Source of the DNA: Vesta saturnalis
Lineage: Eukaryota; Arthropoda; Insecta; Coleoptera; Lampyridae
NCBI GenBank assembly: GCA_036346205.1
Contig: JARFJB010000390.1
Coordinates: 1,985,501 to 2,049,500 of the forward strand
Length of the DNA: 64,000 nt
Direction of reading: 5' to 3'
The notes under the pieces were generated by a model. The model worked only from the letters and a program-made list of their open reading frames with translations, made no database searches and was not told the origin of the DNA. Every line of letters begins with the position of its first letter. Within the stretch, counting starts at the first letter, position 1. The position numbers were made by a program, and so were the translations under genes. Shown here in pieces: positions 36,430 to 47,915 of this stretch.

Positions 36430-38300
36430 AATATGGAATTCCAAGAAGCAGGGTTAAAGAATATAAATTTAATCAAAGAATTAGAAGAACAAATAAAATT
36501 ATGATTATAATTAAGAACGCCCATGGAGCAAGCTAAAAAGTTGTTTCGACCTGCTTATTTATTTAAAGGTAATTTATTCTGAAATTTTGTATAAAATACA
36601 TAAAACTTATCCGAAAACAAAGCCATCAACATAAATATAAATCAAACATAAATTACAAAAATTTCTACAATTTCCGCACAAAATTCGTAAATTTGTTAAA
36701 CGTTGAATTTAATGACAAAGAATTAGAATTTTTTAACAAATGTTTTGAATATTGCCCTTCATATTTCAAATTGTTTTCATTAAAAAAGGACGAAAATTAC
36801 AATAAATCTAACAATTACTTACTAAAGTGAAAAAAAACGAATTTCTATTAAAGCAGATAAATGAAACACTTTAAGATTATTTGAAAAGATAGATATACTT
36901 ATAAAGCTAATGACTTTATTATTAACAAAAATTTTGAATTTTTAAATATTAATCCTATAACAAAATTTCAAACAATCTTCAAAACTGCTTTATTTGCTTT
37001 ATAAATTTGGAAAAATAACCGGCAATCACCAAAACTTTGCGGTCAAATAAAAATCCACAAAGCAAATATGCCCATTAGACCAGTAGTTTATTATATCCAA
37101 GCACCAAATCATATCTTAGCAAATGAAATAAACCCCACAATAACTAACAACTTGAATTACAAATCAAAACATTATATTAAGAATTCTTTAGACCTAACTA
37201 ATAAACAACAAAACATAAAATTACCACTACATAACATACTTGTAAGTTTTGATGTTGCTAGTATGAATTCTAAAACGTAAGCGTTTTTAAATATTTTTTT
37301 ACATTTACATTCAGTAATAATATTTATCTACAAAAAAATAGTTTATCCATAGGTAGTTCAATTTAACCCATTTTAGCTAATATCTTTATAAATATATTAG
37401 GGGATCACATTTTTTAATGGAATGTTTCTGATAAGATTATATTTGTGTTTCGTTATGTTGATGATATTTTCACATGTTTTGATAGTTCATCATATTTTAT
37501 TGATGAGTCCTTAATTAACGTTAACAATTTATATCCTAACATAGAAAATACACCAGAGAAATTATCAATTATGATACCAATTGCACAAGCGAATGGTTGC
37601 ATTTCCAATATTGAAACTTGGGGCAAGAATCAAGAATACAAGTTACCTATCAGGGAATTTAACCCAATTAATACAGAACCGCGAGAAAAGAAATACCTAT
37701 CAATTTCATTTTTTGGAAAAATATCAAAAAAGGTCACATATTACAAAAGAACAAGACACACAAAGTAGCTTTTAAAACTAATACCAATGTTCTTAAATGT
37801 TTATTTAATGCCCAAGATTCAACTAACAAAATTTAGAATCGGGTATTTATAAATTATACTAGAGATTCTGTGATATTGGTCAAATACTTTGATATCAGAT
37901 ACAAAGAACACAAATATAAATACACAGACAAATCTAATTATGCCAAACATCTAATAGTAAATAATCTCTTTATGACTAGACAATATTACATTTTTACGTT
38001 TCTGTAATAAAAAAGACAAATTGGATCTTTTGGAAATACTCGAAATTTATAAACATAAACAGAAGGTACCTTTAATGAACAAACACTCACCTATAGCAGA
38101 TATTTTAGATTAGAATTATAACTGACATCAAGTTGGCTGCTTTACCTTAACGATTTGTTATCATAACTACTTGTTATTATTTTCTTTATATATATTCTCT
38201 TGGTACGTGATGAAATATAAATAATTATATAAAATAAATTGTAAAATTCTATTGTATTTAAAACATTAGTGCTATTAAGTATGGGATTTCACAAAGAAAC
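36430..38300 (+). pseudogene. Penelope-like element 1: reverse transcriptase remnant
   Basis: Degenerate but nearly full-length coding region. N-terminal part has KFVNLLNVEFNDKELEFFNK and FEYCPSYF (36680-36770). The RT fingers read CGQIKIHKANMPIRPVV (37038-37085) followed by LVSFDVAS (37240-37264), matching the Penelope pattern K-HK--PIRPI and LVSFDV--L. The palm motif is FRYVDDIFTCFD (37448-37483), with the catalytic DD pair kept. PNIENT and an FL-like block follow. The GIY-YIG endonuclease expected at the C-terminus is not recognisable in 37800-38150. Many stops and shifts. The 3' tail (38000-38290) recurs at 47630-47910. Confidence 0.8.
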
Positions 38301-38309
38301 TTATGATTA

Positions 38310-41078
38310 TACAGGGTCCGGCAACAAGAGCGCCTTCTTCTATATCTTCCGTTTCATATAAGCTAGATTAATAAAATTTGGGACAGGATTATAGTTTAGT
38401 TGTGTGCATATTTTAAAATTATTCACGCGTATACAGGTTGTTTACTTAAAGATGACCAAACTATAATAAAAAAAAAAAATGGAACACCCTGTATATTATT
38501 TTTTTTGAAATCTACACATTGTTCCTAACAAATTCGCAATATATTTCCCTATCCCTAAATATAGCCGTTTTTGAGTTATGTCTATTCTTATAAAAAAAAT
38601 TTAAATTACAGAGATAGCTTTGAAAATATACCTCCTTAATCGTTGAACAACAAAAGTTATCTAATTTATATCAGAACAAGTACACAAATAGAGCTTTCTT
38701 ATAATGTAAAGAAAATGTCATAATTGCATACAGGGTGTTTACAATTGACTTGCCAATCAGACATTATTCCAACTAGTAAAAGTTTACTTTCTCAAATAGA
38801 ACACCCTGTATATTATTCCGTTTTTGGTTTCTACATATTAACCCTTATCAATCCGGTATACAATTACCTATCCCTAAATATAGCCGTTTCCGAATTATTT
38901 TCAATTTTTCAAAATGTATAAGGTTATTGGAACATTTTTTTAAATCCATGGCCTCGTATGAATAGAAAAAAAAACAGTGGAAAACAATTGTATTGCAAAT
39001 TAAAAAACGCAACAGAAACTAATACACTATAATTATTAAAATTATTTCTAAAAATACAAAACTAATAAAATAAAAAGAAATAATGATTTAACACTAATCG
39101 CACTAATTAGCGGTAATGATTTATAATAATTGTTCAAAATGTTGTCCGCTTTCTCGGATGCAGACCTGAAGTCGATCTTTAAAAGATTGTTCAACTCTAC
39201 GCAACAACTCAGGAGTAATGCCATGAAAAGCCTGTGTTATACGATTACGCATATCTTCTGCAGTGGTTGGTGGTTCCCTATAGACAAACTTTTTATGTAT
39301 CCCCATAAAAATAAATCTATTCTTGTCAGATCAGGGGACCTAGCTGGTCACCTCACAGGTCCATTTCGGCCAATGAATTTATTTGGAAAGACTCTATTGA
39401 GATAATCTCTTACATCTGCAGAGTAGTGGGCAGGAGCGCCATCATGTTGATACCACATTGTGGCTCTAATATCAAGAGTAATATTTTCTAATAAGCCCGG
39501 TAAATCGTTACGCAAAAAGTAAAGGTACTTCTCACCATTCAAGTGTCCATCAAAAAAGAATGGACCGATGACATAATCCCCAACGATGGCACCCCAGACA
39601 CTTAAAGACTACTTATATTGATTATCAACTCTTCTTAATAAATGTGGATTTTCTGAGCAATAATAATGAAAATTATGTGTATTAACAAATCCATTCTTAT
39701 GAAATGTTGATTCGTCTGTCCATAAAATATTATAAAAAAAATTTAGGATTTTGAGTAATTTTGTCTGTGGCCCAGTTACAAAATCTTACTCGATGATCGA
39801 AGTATGCATCGCTCAATTCTTGGTGTAACTAAATATGATAGGGATGTAAGCGATTCTTCTTTAAAAGATGGCCTACTGATCTCTCACTTATACCAACTAT
39901 TTCATTTATGTCCTTTTGGCTTCTGTGATGATCCTCTGCGATGGCGAGAACCCTCAAATTCACTATCTTCATTTGTAGAAGGTTTAACACGTTTATGTTT
40001 GGAGTAATTGGCACATGAAGATGCAATAAATCTACTCATAACTTTCTGAAACGATCTTGCGTTTGGATGTCTTCTATATCTTTCAGCATAAAGTCTGCTG
40101 GCCAATAAACAGCTTCTTTCTGCATCACTCAACACGAATATCATATCAACTAACTCATTTTGTGTAAAATTCATTTTATAAAAATCTAGATTACTAACAA
40201 TAACACTCGTAAATGGTTAACTACAGTTTTATTTATTTACGTCAAACATTCAATTTTTATAAGAAGCACACTTGATTTTAGAATTTTACTTGAAATTGAA
40301 GCAAATATGTCAAATTCTTGTTAACATGCAATGGCTCCAGTACAAACATTGTAATTAGTCTTCTATCATAATATATTAGTTTCTGTTGCGTTTTTTAATG
40401 TATAATACAATTGTTTTATGGTGTTCCGTTTTATCTATAGATTTAAAAATGTCTCAATAATCTTATGCATTTTGAAAAATTGAAAATAATTCGGAAACGG
40501 CTATATTTATGGATAGGGAGTTGTATGGCGAAATGATAAGGGTTAATATGTAGAAACCAAAAATGTAATAATATACAGGGTGTTTTGTTTGAAAAAGTAA
40601 ACTTTTACTAGTTCGAATAATGGTTGATTGGCAAGTCAATTATAGGCACCCTGTATGCAATTATGTCATTTTCTTCACATTATAAGAAAGCTCTATCTGT
40701 GTACTTATTCTCATATAAAATAGATAACTTTTATTTTTCAACAGTTAAGGAGGTACATTTTCAAAGCAAACTCTGTAATTTCAATTTTTTTTAGAAAAAT
40801 CGAAATAACTTAAAAAGAGCTATATTTAGGGATAGGGAAATATATTGCGAATTTGTTAGGAACAATATGTAGAATTCAAAAAAAGTAATAATATACAGGG
40901 TGTTCCATTTAAATATTTTTATAATAATTTGGTTCCCTTTAAATAAACAACCTGTATTCGCGTGAATAATTTTAAAATATGCACACAACTAAACTATAAC
41001 TGTATTCCAAATTTTATCAATCTAGCTTATATAAAACGGAAGATACAGAAGAAGGCGCTCTTGTTGCCGGAACCTGTA
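38310..41078. mobile_element. Mariner-like element with serially repeated inverted ends
   Basis: Ends TACAGGGTCCGGCAACAAGAG (38310) and its reverse complement CTCTTGTTGCCGGAACCTGTA (to 41078). Inverted arms extend about 600 bp and contain two more TACAGGG...CACCCTGTATATTATT cassettes each (38433-38495 and 38729-38815 on the left; 40573-40655 and 40896-40955 on the right). It lies between Penelope-like fragments 1 and 2. TA flanks are present. Confidence 0.85.
39121..40174 (-). pseudogene. Tc1/mariner-superfamily transposase, frameshifted
   Basis: Starts MNFTQNELVDMIFVLSDAERSC at 40174; RLYAERYRRHPNARSF follows, a typical DUF4817-like N-terminus. The next frame gives the second HTH (SQKDINEIVGISERSVGHLL) and NRLHPYHI. 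The central third is broken by several shifts. The frame 39542-39348 gives YLYFLRNDLPGLLENITLDI, WYQHDGAPAHYSADV and FPNKFIGRNGPVR, where a TGA replaces the usual Trp codon of WPPRSPD. RSPDLTRIDLFLWGYIKK continues out of frame, and REPPTTAEDMRNRI to GQHFEQLL (39306-39121) ends the protein. It is close to full length and sits centrally between the inverted ends, consistent with being their own gene. Confidence 0.85.
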
Positions 41079-41214
41079 TATGGAATAACAAGTCAGCATG
41101 CATGGTTTAACCAAGAATTGTTAAATAAAAAGTTGATACTTACGTTAACTTCTTTTTCAGCACTAAAAATTCGATAACTCGAAGACAATTAACAACGCTT
41201 AAAGAGGAAGCTAA

Positions 41215-42100
41215 AAGGGTTTTTGGAATCAGAGATAACCTGCATGTTTATTCAGTGGGTACTTTATTCTGAAATTTTATATTTCATAATATTTATTTAA
41301 ATTTGATTTATTTGGACAATAACGTTAGACAAACTGTCAGTTACAACAAGCATAAAAAATACATCACACAAAGAAAGAAAGTTCTGAAACTTATCCAAAA
41401 ACAACACATCAACGTAGAACAAAGTTAAAACAGAACAATTCCTTTAGTTTTCACACAAGATTCGTAAACTTGTCAAAGGTTCAATTTAATAACAAAGAAT
41501 TAGAATTTTTGAATAAAGGACTTACGTACTGCCCTGTCAAGTTTCAAATTATTAATTTGCTTAAAGTGTTTTCGTTGAAAATGTACAAAATCACACCAAA
41601 TCTTATAATTATTCACTAAAGTCAGCTATTAATAAAATTAACAGAATTAATCTAATTTCTGCTAAAACAGATAAAGATAACACTTTAGTAACTATTTCAA
41701 AAGACAGTTATATGCAGAAAGTTATGATTCAATTAGTAAAGAAAATTTAGTAACTTTAAATATAGATTCTAGACCAAAATTCAAAAAGGTGTGAAACAAA
41801 GTTTACAAAACTACGGTATGTGCTTGCCAAAACTATATGGTCTAATAGAAATTCTCAAACCAAATATACCCATTAGACCAGTAGGTTCTTATCCAAGCAC
41901 CTAATCGTATCTTAACAAATAAAATAGACGACACAATAACAATTTAAAGTACAAATCAAAACATTCAATTAAGAACTCTTTAGAACTAATTAATAAATTG
42001 CAAAACATTAAATTACCACTTTATAGTATACTTCTAAGTTTTGATGTTACTACGTTTATTAGATAATTTTTTGTTTAATTATAATGTTGAATTAGATACA
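41215..42100 (+). pseudogene. Penelope-like element 2, 5' part
   Basis: Similar at DNA level to 36540-37265. Legible pieces are SAKTDKDNTLVTISKDSY (41655-41715), then LPKLYGLIEILKPNIPIRPV (about 41823-41883) and LLSFDV-like sequence near 42035. More degraded than copy 1. It stops at about 42090, where a tRNA-like repeat and a (TA)n array begin. The matching 3' end of a Penelope-like element is 5.5 kb away at 47560-47910. Confidence 0.7.
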
Positions 42101-42103
42101 AGG

Positions 42104-42205
42104 TGTTACGGTGAAAATGGCTCTAGAGTCAAGTGTAACAGATAATGGGTGAGTGCCGATAGCTCAGTGGTGAGGAGTGGGTATGGTGGTGTTTTGCGTG
42201 TCAGG

Positions 42206-42208
<3 letters not shown>
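42104..42208 (+). repeat. tRNA-like (box A-bearing) dispersed repeat
   Basis: Contains GATAGCTCAGTGGTGAG, an excellent match to a tRNA D-arm/box A, preceded by a TGTTAC...GTAACA inverted repeat. No box B (GGTTCGANTCC) follows, so it is not a tRNA gene. Copies are at 43898-43995 (minus) and, diverged, at 58413-58495. It may be the 5' head of a SINE. Confidence 0.5.

Positions 42209-42262
<54 letters not shown>
42209..42262. repeat. (TA)n microsatellite
   Basis: TA array following the tRNA-like repeat. Confidence 0.95.
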
Positions 42263-42265
<3 letters not shown>

Positions 42266-42689
42266 TATATAGTAAACGAACAAAACCTTTATTTAATTAT
42301 TTAAAAATTTAAATTTAAAAAACGACAAGACTTTCAATTACTAAGCATGTAACAAAATTTAGAAAACGAACAATACGAACAATAAATGGCTGATTTTTCA
42401 CAGTATTCTGCTGAACAGTCTTTTCAATATTAATTTCAATGGTTTTTCACAAAATTTTACGAAACCGTTTCATTTTTACAATAAACGTAACTTAAATTCT
42501 ATAACATGACTATTAGTGTTTGACAAATGCCTCTTGCTCATGACAAGAATAGCTCTGTTACTATGGTAGTTGAGTGTGACGTCATGGCAGTTGCCATGCT
42601 GTAATTCATAACGTTCAATGGGATTATCGCTGTAATCCTAACGAAGTTGCGTTGTAGTTTAGGAGTAAATTATACATGAGGGAAATATT

Positions 42690-43148
42690 CGCTATAACTT
42701 TTTCACTGCTCAATAAATTTAAATAGTTTTTGGGCAAATGTCACGGTATTTGGATCTCTTTGGACCCGTCTATTTAAATGTTCAGTGACGTTGTAAGGGG
42801 TAGAGGGGCATGGCACCCGGTGGCTTCCAAACCTCAAAAAAAATTTTTGAACAGCTTTTTTACCTTTTCCAAGTGAACTTCTTATTCTTTGGTCTTTTTC
42901 ACCTGACCTGACCCCTGTGGATTTTTAAATTTGTGACCTAAAAATGGCCAAAGATTAAGAAGTTCACCTAGAGAAAATGAAAAGTGACTCAAAAAATTTG
43001 TTTGAGGTTTGACATCCAGAGGGCACTGTGCCCCCTGTCCCCTAAAGCGTCACAAAACATTTAAATAGACGGCTCAAAGAGCTTCAAATGGCGTGTCTTT
43101 TGCATAAAAATTAGTTAAATTTATTGAGCAGTAAAAACCTTATAACGA
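42690..43148. repeat. Fold-back repeat with about 200-bp arms
   Basis: 42690-42905 pairs with 42945-43148. Shared blocks include CTGCTCAATAAATTTAA, CGTCTATTTAAATGTT, CAAACCTCAAA and GTGAACTTCTTA. The loop is only about 40 bp. The right flank (43150-43290, TTTTTAACACT-AA-TTTAAGAGCGAA...) is similar to 47260-47400, so a larger family is implied. No coding potential. Confidence 0.8.
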
Positions 43149-43289
43149 AAATTCCATTTTTAACACTAAACTTTAAGAGCGAAGGAGGGAGGCACCGGAG
43201 GACATTTTTTTATGGAAACTTGTCACCTTACTTTTAGCAGGCTACCGGGATCCGAAAGATTTCCCACCATTTCTGGTAGAGTGTTAATG

Positions 43290-43897
43290 AATTTTGAGTG
43301 TATTATTTCATTATCGGATGTAACATTGCATGTGATTCTCGCCCTTTCTCATAGCTCACACTACTATTATTTACGGTTCATATAAATTAGTAGACGACAA
43401 TAGTTTTGATTATTTTTTTGTTGCTATTGTTTGATAGTAATTTTTGAAATTATACAGCCTGCAGTGACGAGGAATTTTTATTATTTGTTAATGATTTTGG
43501 CAAAAGCTTTTCACGTTGATTACTAATGAGTTTCTCGTATGTTATTTTTAAGGCTAAGGTTTTAGGAAATAGGATTGTATTGATAAAATTAACGTAAAGT
43601 ATAATTGAAGCAAATAAGATTGACGACCTTTACAGTTGGTCTTACAGCACGTTACTTTATTGTTATTGTGTGCACTTATTTTGGAAGTTTTTTATAGAGA
43701 GCACCAATTAAGTCGCACAGTTGCAGATTTGCCTGGAGAATGCTACGAAATGTAAGCCAGATTTTGTTTCTTTTTGAACAATGCTGTGTAGTTCTAACGT
43801 CAATTAGTATGCTGATTAATCCCGTATCTTTGATTTTAAACAAACTGGCACTCTTTGATTTATGATTTTCCCTGATTTGAATTATGTTGTTCTATTC
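43290..43897. other. Unannotated stretch
   Basis: No domain or repeat recognised in this loop region of the large inverted duplication. Confidence 0.5.
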
Positions 43898-44189
43898 ACC
43901 TGACACGCAAAACACCACCATACCCACTCCTCACCACTGAGCTATCGGCACTCACCCATTATCTGCTACACTTGACTCTAGAGCCATTTTCACCCGTAAC
44001 ACCTTGTATCTAATTCAACATTATAATTAAACAAAAAATTATCTAATAAACGTAGTAACATCAAAACTTAGAAGTATACTATAAAGTGGTAATTTAATGT
44101 TTTGCAATTTATTAATTAGTTCTAAAGAGTTCTTAATTGAATGTTTTGATTTGTACTTTAAATTGTTATTGTGTCGTCTATTTTATTTG

Positions 44190-44191
<2 letters not shown>

Positions 44192-44258
<67 letters not shown>
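44192..44258. repeat. (TA)n microsatellite
   Basis: TA array ending the right arm of the inverted duplication. A 67-codon open frame through it (Ile-Tyr repeats) is an artefact. Confidence 0.95.
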
Positions 44259-44261
<3 letters not shown>

Positions 44262-44532
44262 AAGTTTTTCATTTTAAGCATTAGAAACCACAAAAGATAG
44301 AGATTCGGTTAAATGGGGAAAGAGTTGAAGTTTTATGAACCTAAATTAACGATATTTTTAGTTGTAAAAAGTTCATGGCTTACTAGATATTTCAAAAAAA
44401 CTAAAATTTTGGAATTTAGTGATTTCTAAATAACTCTGTTGTTATCGATTTGAAAACAAAAATTTAGAGGAAAAAAATGGTAGTGGTTTTCTTTATCTCT
44501 TGTAGTTTCCGAGATGCCAATGCTTAAAATGA

Positions 44533-44537
44533 TATAT

Positions 44538-44593
<56 letters not shown>

Positions 44594-46746
44594 TGTCTCG
44601 ACGATAGCATGTTAGACGATTAATGAGAACGGAAAAACCAATTCAGCTGAAAACTTGTAACTTTATATAAGTGAACATGGTTTACTTATTGAAAATATTT
44701 TCACGACGGTGTCATTTCCGGGTATACCGGAAGTCGATAGCAACTTTGTTGTTTTAAATACAATGCCCCAATTTTTATTTTATTTTCGGTTTCCACATAA
44801 AATTTTACGTCTTCTACTACTAGGTTTGGTGTACCTATCTCTTACCATTATTAAGAAAAAAAATAATTTCAGGCGTTAGCAACGAAAATTTGAATCGACT
44901 GAAAAATTAATATTTTATGAAACATAAAAGGCAGATAAGCGAAACTTGTACAACGGTTAGAAATAATATTGGACTATGTTTTCAGTATTAGACTTTTTTT
45001 GATATTTATTTCTATGGGAGGTACGGGAGTAACGGTAGTTAAGAAAATTAAAAATGTCAAAGAGTCATTTTTTTTTAGTTGCACCTGGGTTTTTTTATAT
45101 TCTCATTCGATGCAGAATTTAATCACCAATCTGCTGATATATCATGTTCCTATACCTAAACTGAATGATTTTCGTGTTATCTACTTTTTTTTGTACTTTT
45201 CTTGGAGATGATGTAGTAAATACGCCGTAAATTAATAGTGTGCTTTGCAATCTGTTTTGCTGTAGTAAATGATAGTTATTTAAGTTCTTTTAGGATTTAA
45301 TAACGAAGATTATTTGAATTGTTTGTTGGTACACCGCGAATATGAAAGAGTTATTCAAAGAACGACTAAAACCTTTATTGAGGCATATTTACATCGGCCT
45401 CGTTAGATCTTTGCTCGAAAGAAGCAAAATACATTAATCATTTAGACATACTCCCCAGAAAAGGTGTGCATCTGCTTATCAGGCATGTTTTTATAACAAC
45501 TTAACGAAAAAACTACAACACTACAAACACTAGTAACAACAACCAAAAACTAACGAGAAGCACAATATTAATTACAATAAAGAACTCATTCTTTTTTATA
45601 ATAAGTGTTCAAAAACCGATGCGTTTAGGTCTAAATACATTTGAACACGACGCAAAGTATTGCATCGAGTGGGTTTTCTAATATCGTCCGCGTTTAAACT
45701 ACCGAACACAACTTGAACTCTTGCTACGGAATTTTCCTTTGTCGTTAAAGGCTCACTGTAAACCATGTATTTAATAATTCCCCAAATGTAATTGTCAAGG
45801 GGGCTTAGATCGGGAGATCGAGGGGGCCAGCGGTAACGACCGTTATTAGCAATCCATTTTCCATGGAACTGCTCTTCCAATAACCTTCCTACTTCACCAA
45901 AATTGTGCGGTGCGGCACCATCTTGCTGGTAGTTATGCATTTATTGCTTCTCGCAACGGTAGTTCTTCAGTAGCGGGAATTAGTAGATCTTATAAAATAT
46001 CCATACACCTATCACCATTTAAATTATGATCATAAAACTGAAGACAAAAGACTGTTGTCTTTTATCGCACCAAACACTTTAAAACTTCAAGAGTCTTGAA
46101 AGTTTCTTTCCCAAATGACATGTGGATTTTCGTCAGCCCAATAGTGATAATTGTGCCTGTTAAAAACTCCGTTTTTTGAAAATTTTGCTTCGTCCGTCCA
46201 AATTATGTTTTTTTACAAAATTTTCATTTTCCTGTGACACAGGAAAATTATTATCTCCAAGAAAAGTAGAAGAAAAGCAGATAACACGAAAATCATTCAG
46301 TTTAGGTTACTACCGGACCTCCCCTAGAAATAAATTTCAAAAATGTCTAATACTGGAAACAAAGTCCAATATCATGTCTAACCGTTGTACAAGTTTCGCT
46401 TATCTGCCTTTTATGTTTCATGAAATATTAATTTTTCAGTAGATTGAAATTTTCGTTGCTAACAACTGAAATTTTTTTTTTCTAAATAATGGTAAGAGAT
46501 AGGTACGCCAAACCTGGTAGTAGACGACGTAAAATTTTATGCGGAAACCTAAAATAAAATAAAAATTGGGGTATTGTATTTAAAATAACAAAGTTGGTAT
46601 CTACTTCCGGTATAACCGGACGTGACACCGCCATGAAAATATTTTCAGTAAGTAGACCATGTTCATTTATATAAAGTTACAAGTTTTTAGCTGAATCGGT
46701 TTTTCCGTTCTCATTATTCGTCTAACATGCTATCGTCGAGACACAC

Positions 46747-46817
<71 letters not shown>
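44533..46817. mobile_element. Mariner-like element inserted in a (TA)n array
   Basis: Inverted ends of about 400 bp: 44589-44990 (TACAGTGTCTCGACGATAGC...) pairs with 46370-46751 (...GCTATCGTCGAGACACACCTGTA). The element is bordered directly by TA arrays on both sides (44533-44588 and 46752-46817), as expected if a TA-targeting transposon landed in a (TA)n tract. A transposase remnant lies on the minus strand. Confidence 0.85.
45596..46205 (-). pseudogene. Tc1/mariner-superfamily transposase, C-terminal two thirds
   Basis: From 46205 on the minus strand: WTDEAKFSKNGVFNRHNYHYWADENPH (first catalytic Asp kept; about 46205-46125), a stop, KVFGAIKDN, then after shifts the open frame 45940-45596: YQQDGAAPHNFGEVGRLLEE, KWIANNGRYRWPPRSPDLSPLDNYIWGII, VYSEPLTTKE and FEHLL at the end. 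I count 36 residues between the second Asp (QDG) and third Asp (SPD). The N-terminal DNA-binding region is missing: 46210-46370 holds no recognisable HTH before the right inverted end begins. Confidence 0.8.
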
Positions 46818-46820
<3 letters not shown>

Positions 46821-46871
46821 TGTATTCTGGAAATATTCTACCGAATACCACTCGTGCATCAAAATTAATCA

Positions 46872-47041
46872 GATAATCCCGGAAAAAGCGTTGTTTCCTT
46901 AAGGAAAACGCATTTGTTGGTTTTCTCAGTTGGTTAAAAGAAGAGCCTTCCTTCTTCGGAGTGCGGATCTTTTAACTTTTAACCAACAGAGAAAACCAAC
47001 TCATGCAGTTTCCGGGCAACACCGCTTTTTCTTGGATTATC
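46872..47041. repeat. Short fold-back repeat (about 68-bp arms)
   Basis: 46872-46940 pairs with 46975-47041: outer GATAATCC..GGAAAAAGCG, inner TTGGTTTTCTC-GTTGGTTAAAAG, with a 34-bp loop. A single arm-like block (TTATGCAGTTTCCGGGCAACAACGCTTCTTCCCG) recurs at 47185-47220. Confidence 0.8.
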
Positions 47042-47179
47042 GATAATTTTTCTTACTTAAAATTTCAATAACAAATGAAAATAGTTCGTTGAAGCATGCA
47101 AATTCAAAATTCCAAAGCCGATCAATCTTAAACCTTAATTTTAATTAACCCAATTATCATCATATTGATCATGTAGAAA

Positions 47180-47402
47180 ACTTATGCAGTTTCCGGGCAA
47201 CAACGCTTCTTCCCGTATTATCAACAATTTTGTACGCACTAGTGTTATTCTATATGAAAATTCACTTTTTAACACTCAATTTTAAGAGCGAATATCTATG
47301 TAGGGAAACCTCGGAGAAAATTCTTTTATTAAACTTGTGACTCTATTTTCACTAGATCTACCTAGATCCGGGAGATTTCTCACTATTTCTGGGACACCCT
47401 GT
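47180..47402. repeat. Decayed element end (…GGGACACCCTGTA)
   Basis: Ends TTTCTGGGACACCCTGTATAA, like a mariner-type terminus, and its inner part matches 43150-43290. No matching opposite end is clear. Confidence 0.45.
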
Positions 47403-47559
47403 ATAACATAAAAAAATATTAGTAAATAATATGTATGATTATTTTAAAGTCCCAAACAATTAAATTTACTTCCTCATACTTCATCATATTGAACACGTAG
47501 AAAACATAAATTCGGCAAGTGTTAGTATACATATATTAGTGCACAATAAAAAAATAACT

Positions 47560-47915
47560 AAAATAACATACAATAGCGTGAAGATCACAAGAGATAGGGT
47601 AAATACGCTTCGGTAATTGTATCCGATAGCCTAAACAATGTTTACATATTTGTAATAAAAAAGACAAAATGATGTTTTGGAAGCATTTGAAATTTAAAAC
47701 ACAAACACAAAGTACCTTAATCAAGGAATAGATTGATCTTATAGACTAACCTTTAACAGATGTTAGTACCGTAGTGGTTTGTTACCATAACTACTTTAGC
47801 TATATATTTTCTCTTAATAATGATACTGGTTGTATTGAAACGCGAAGGTAAAAAATAATTAAGTATATATAAAGAATTGTGCAATTATATTGATTTAAAA
47901 TATTAATGCTTTCCT
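47560..47915 (+). pseudogene. Penelope-like element 3' end fragment
   Basis: Colinear with 38000-38285: TTTGTAATAAAAAAGACAAA, GTTTGGAAGCATTTGAAATT, CATAACTACTT-TT and the AATAATTA-TATA tail. It is probably the displaced 3' end of Penelope-like copy 2, now separated from its 5' part by 5.5 kb of later insertions. Confidence 0.65.

Larger units (their letters stand above)
41935..44190. repeat. Inverted duplication of Penelope + tRNA-like sequence, each flanked by (TA)n
   Basis: 41935-42208 is the reverse complement of 43898-44190, with few differences (for example TTACGGTGAAAATGGCTC against GAGCCATTTTCACCCGTAA). Left copy ends at a (TA)n array (42209-42262) and right copy ends at another (44192-44258). 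The roughly 1.6-kb loop holds a separate fold-back sequence (42690-43148). Confidence 0.85.

Noticed and set aside
42104..42208. tRNA gene
   Set aside because: Box A and a D-arm match are present but no anticodon stem, box B or T-arm follows before the TA array.
44097..44300. 67-codon frame with Ile-Tyr repeats
   Set aside because: Produced by the (TA)n array.
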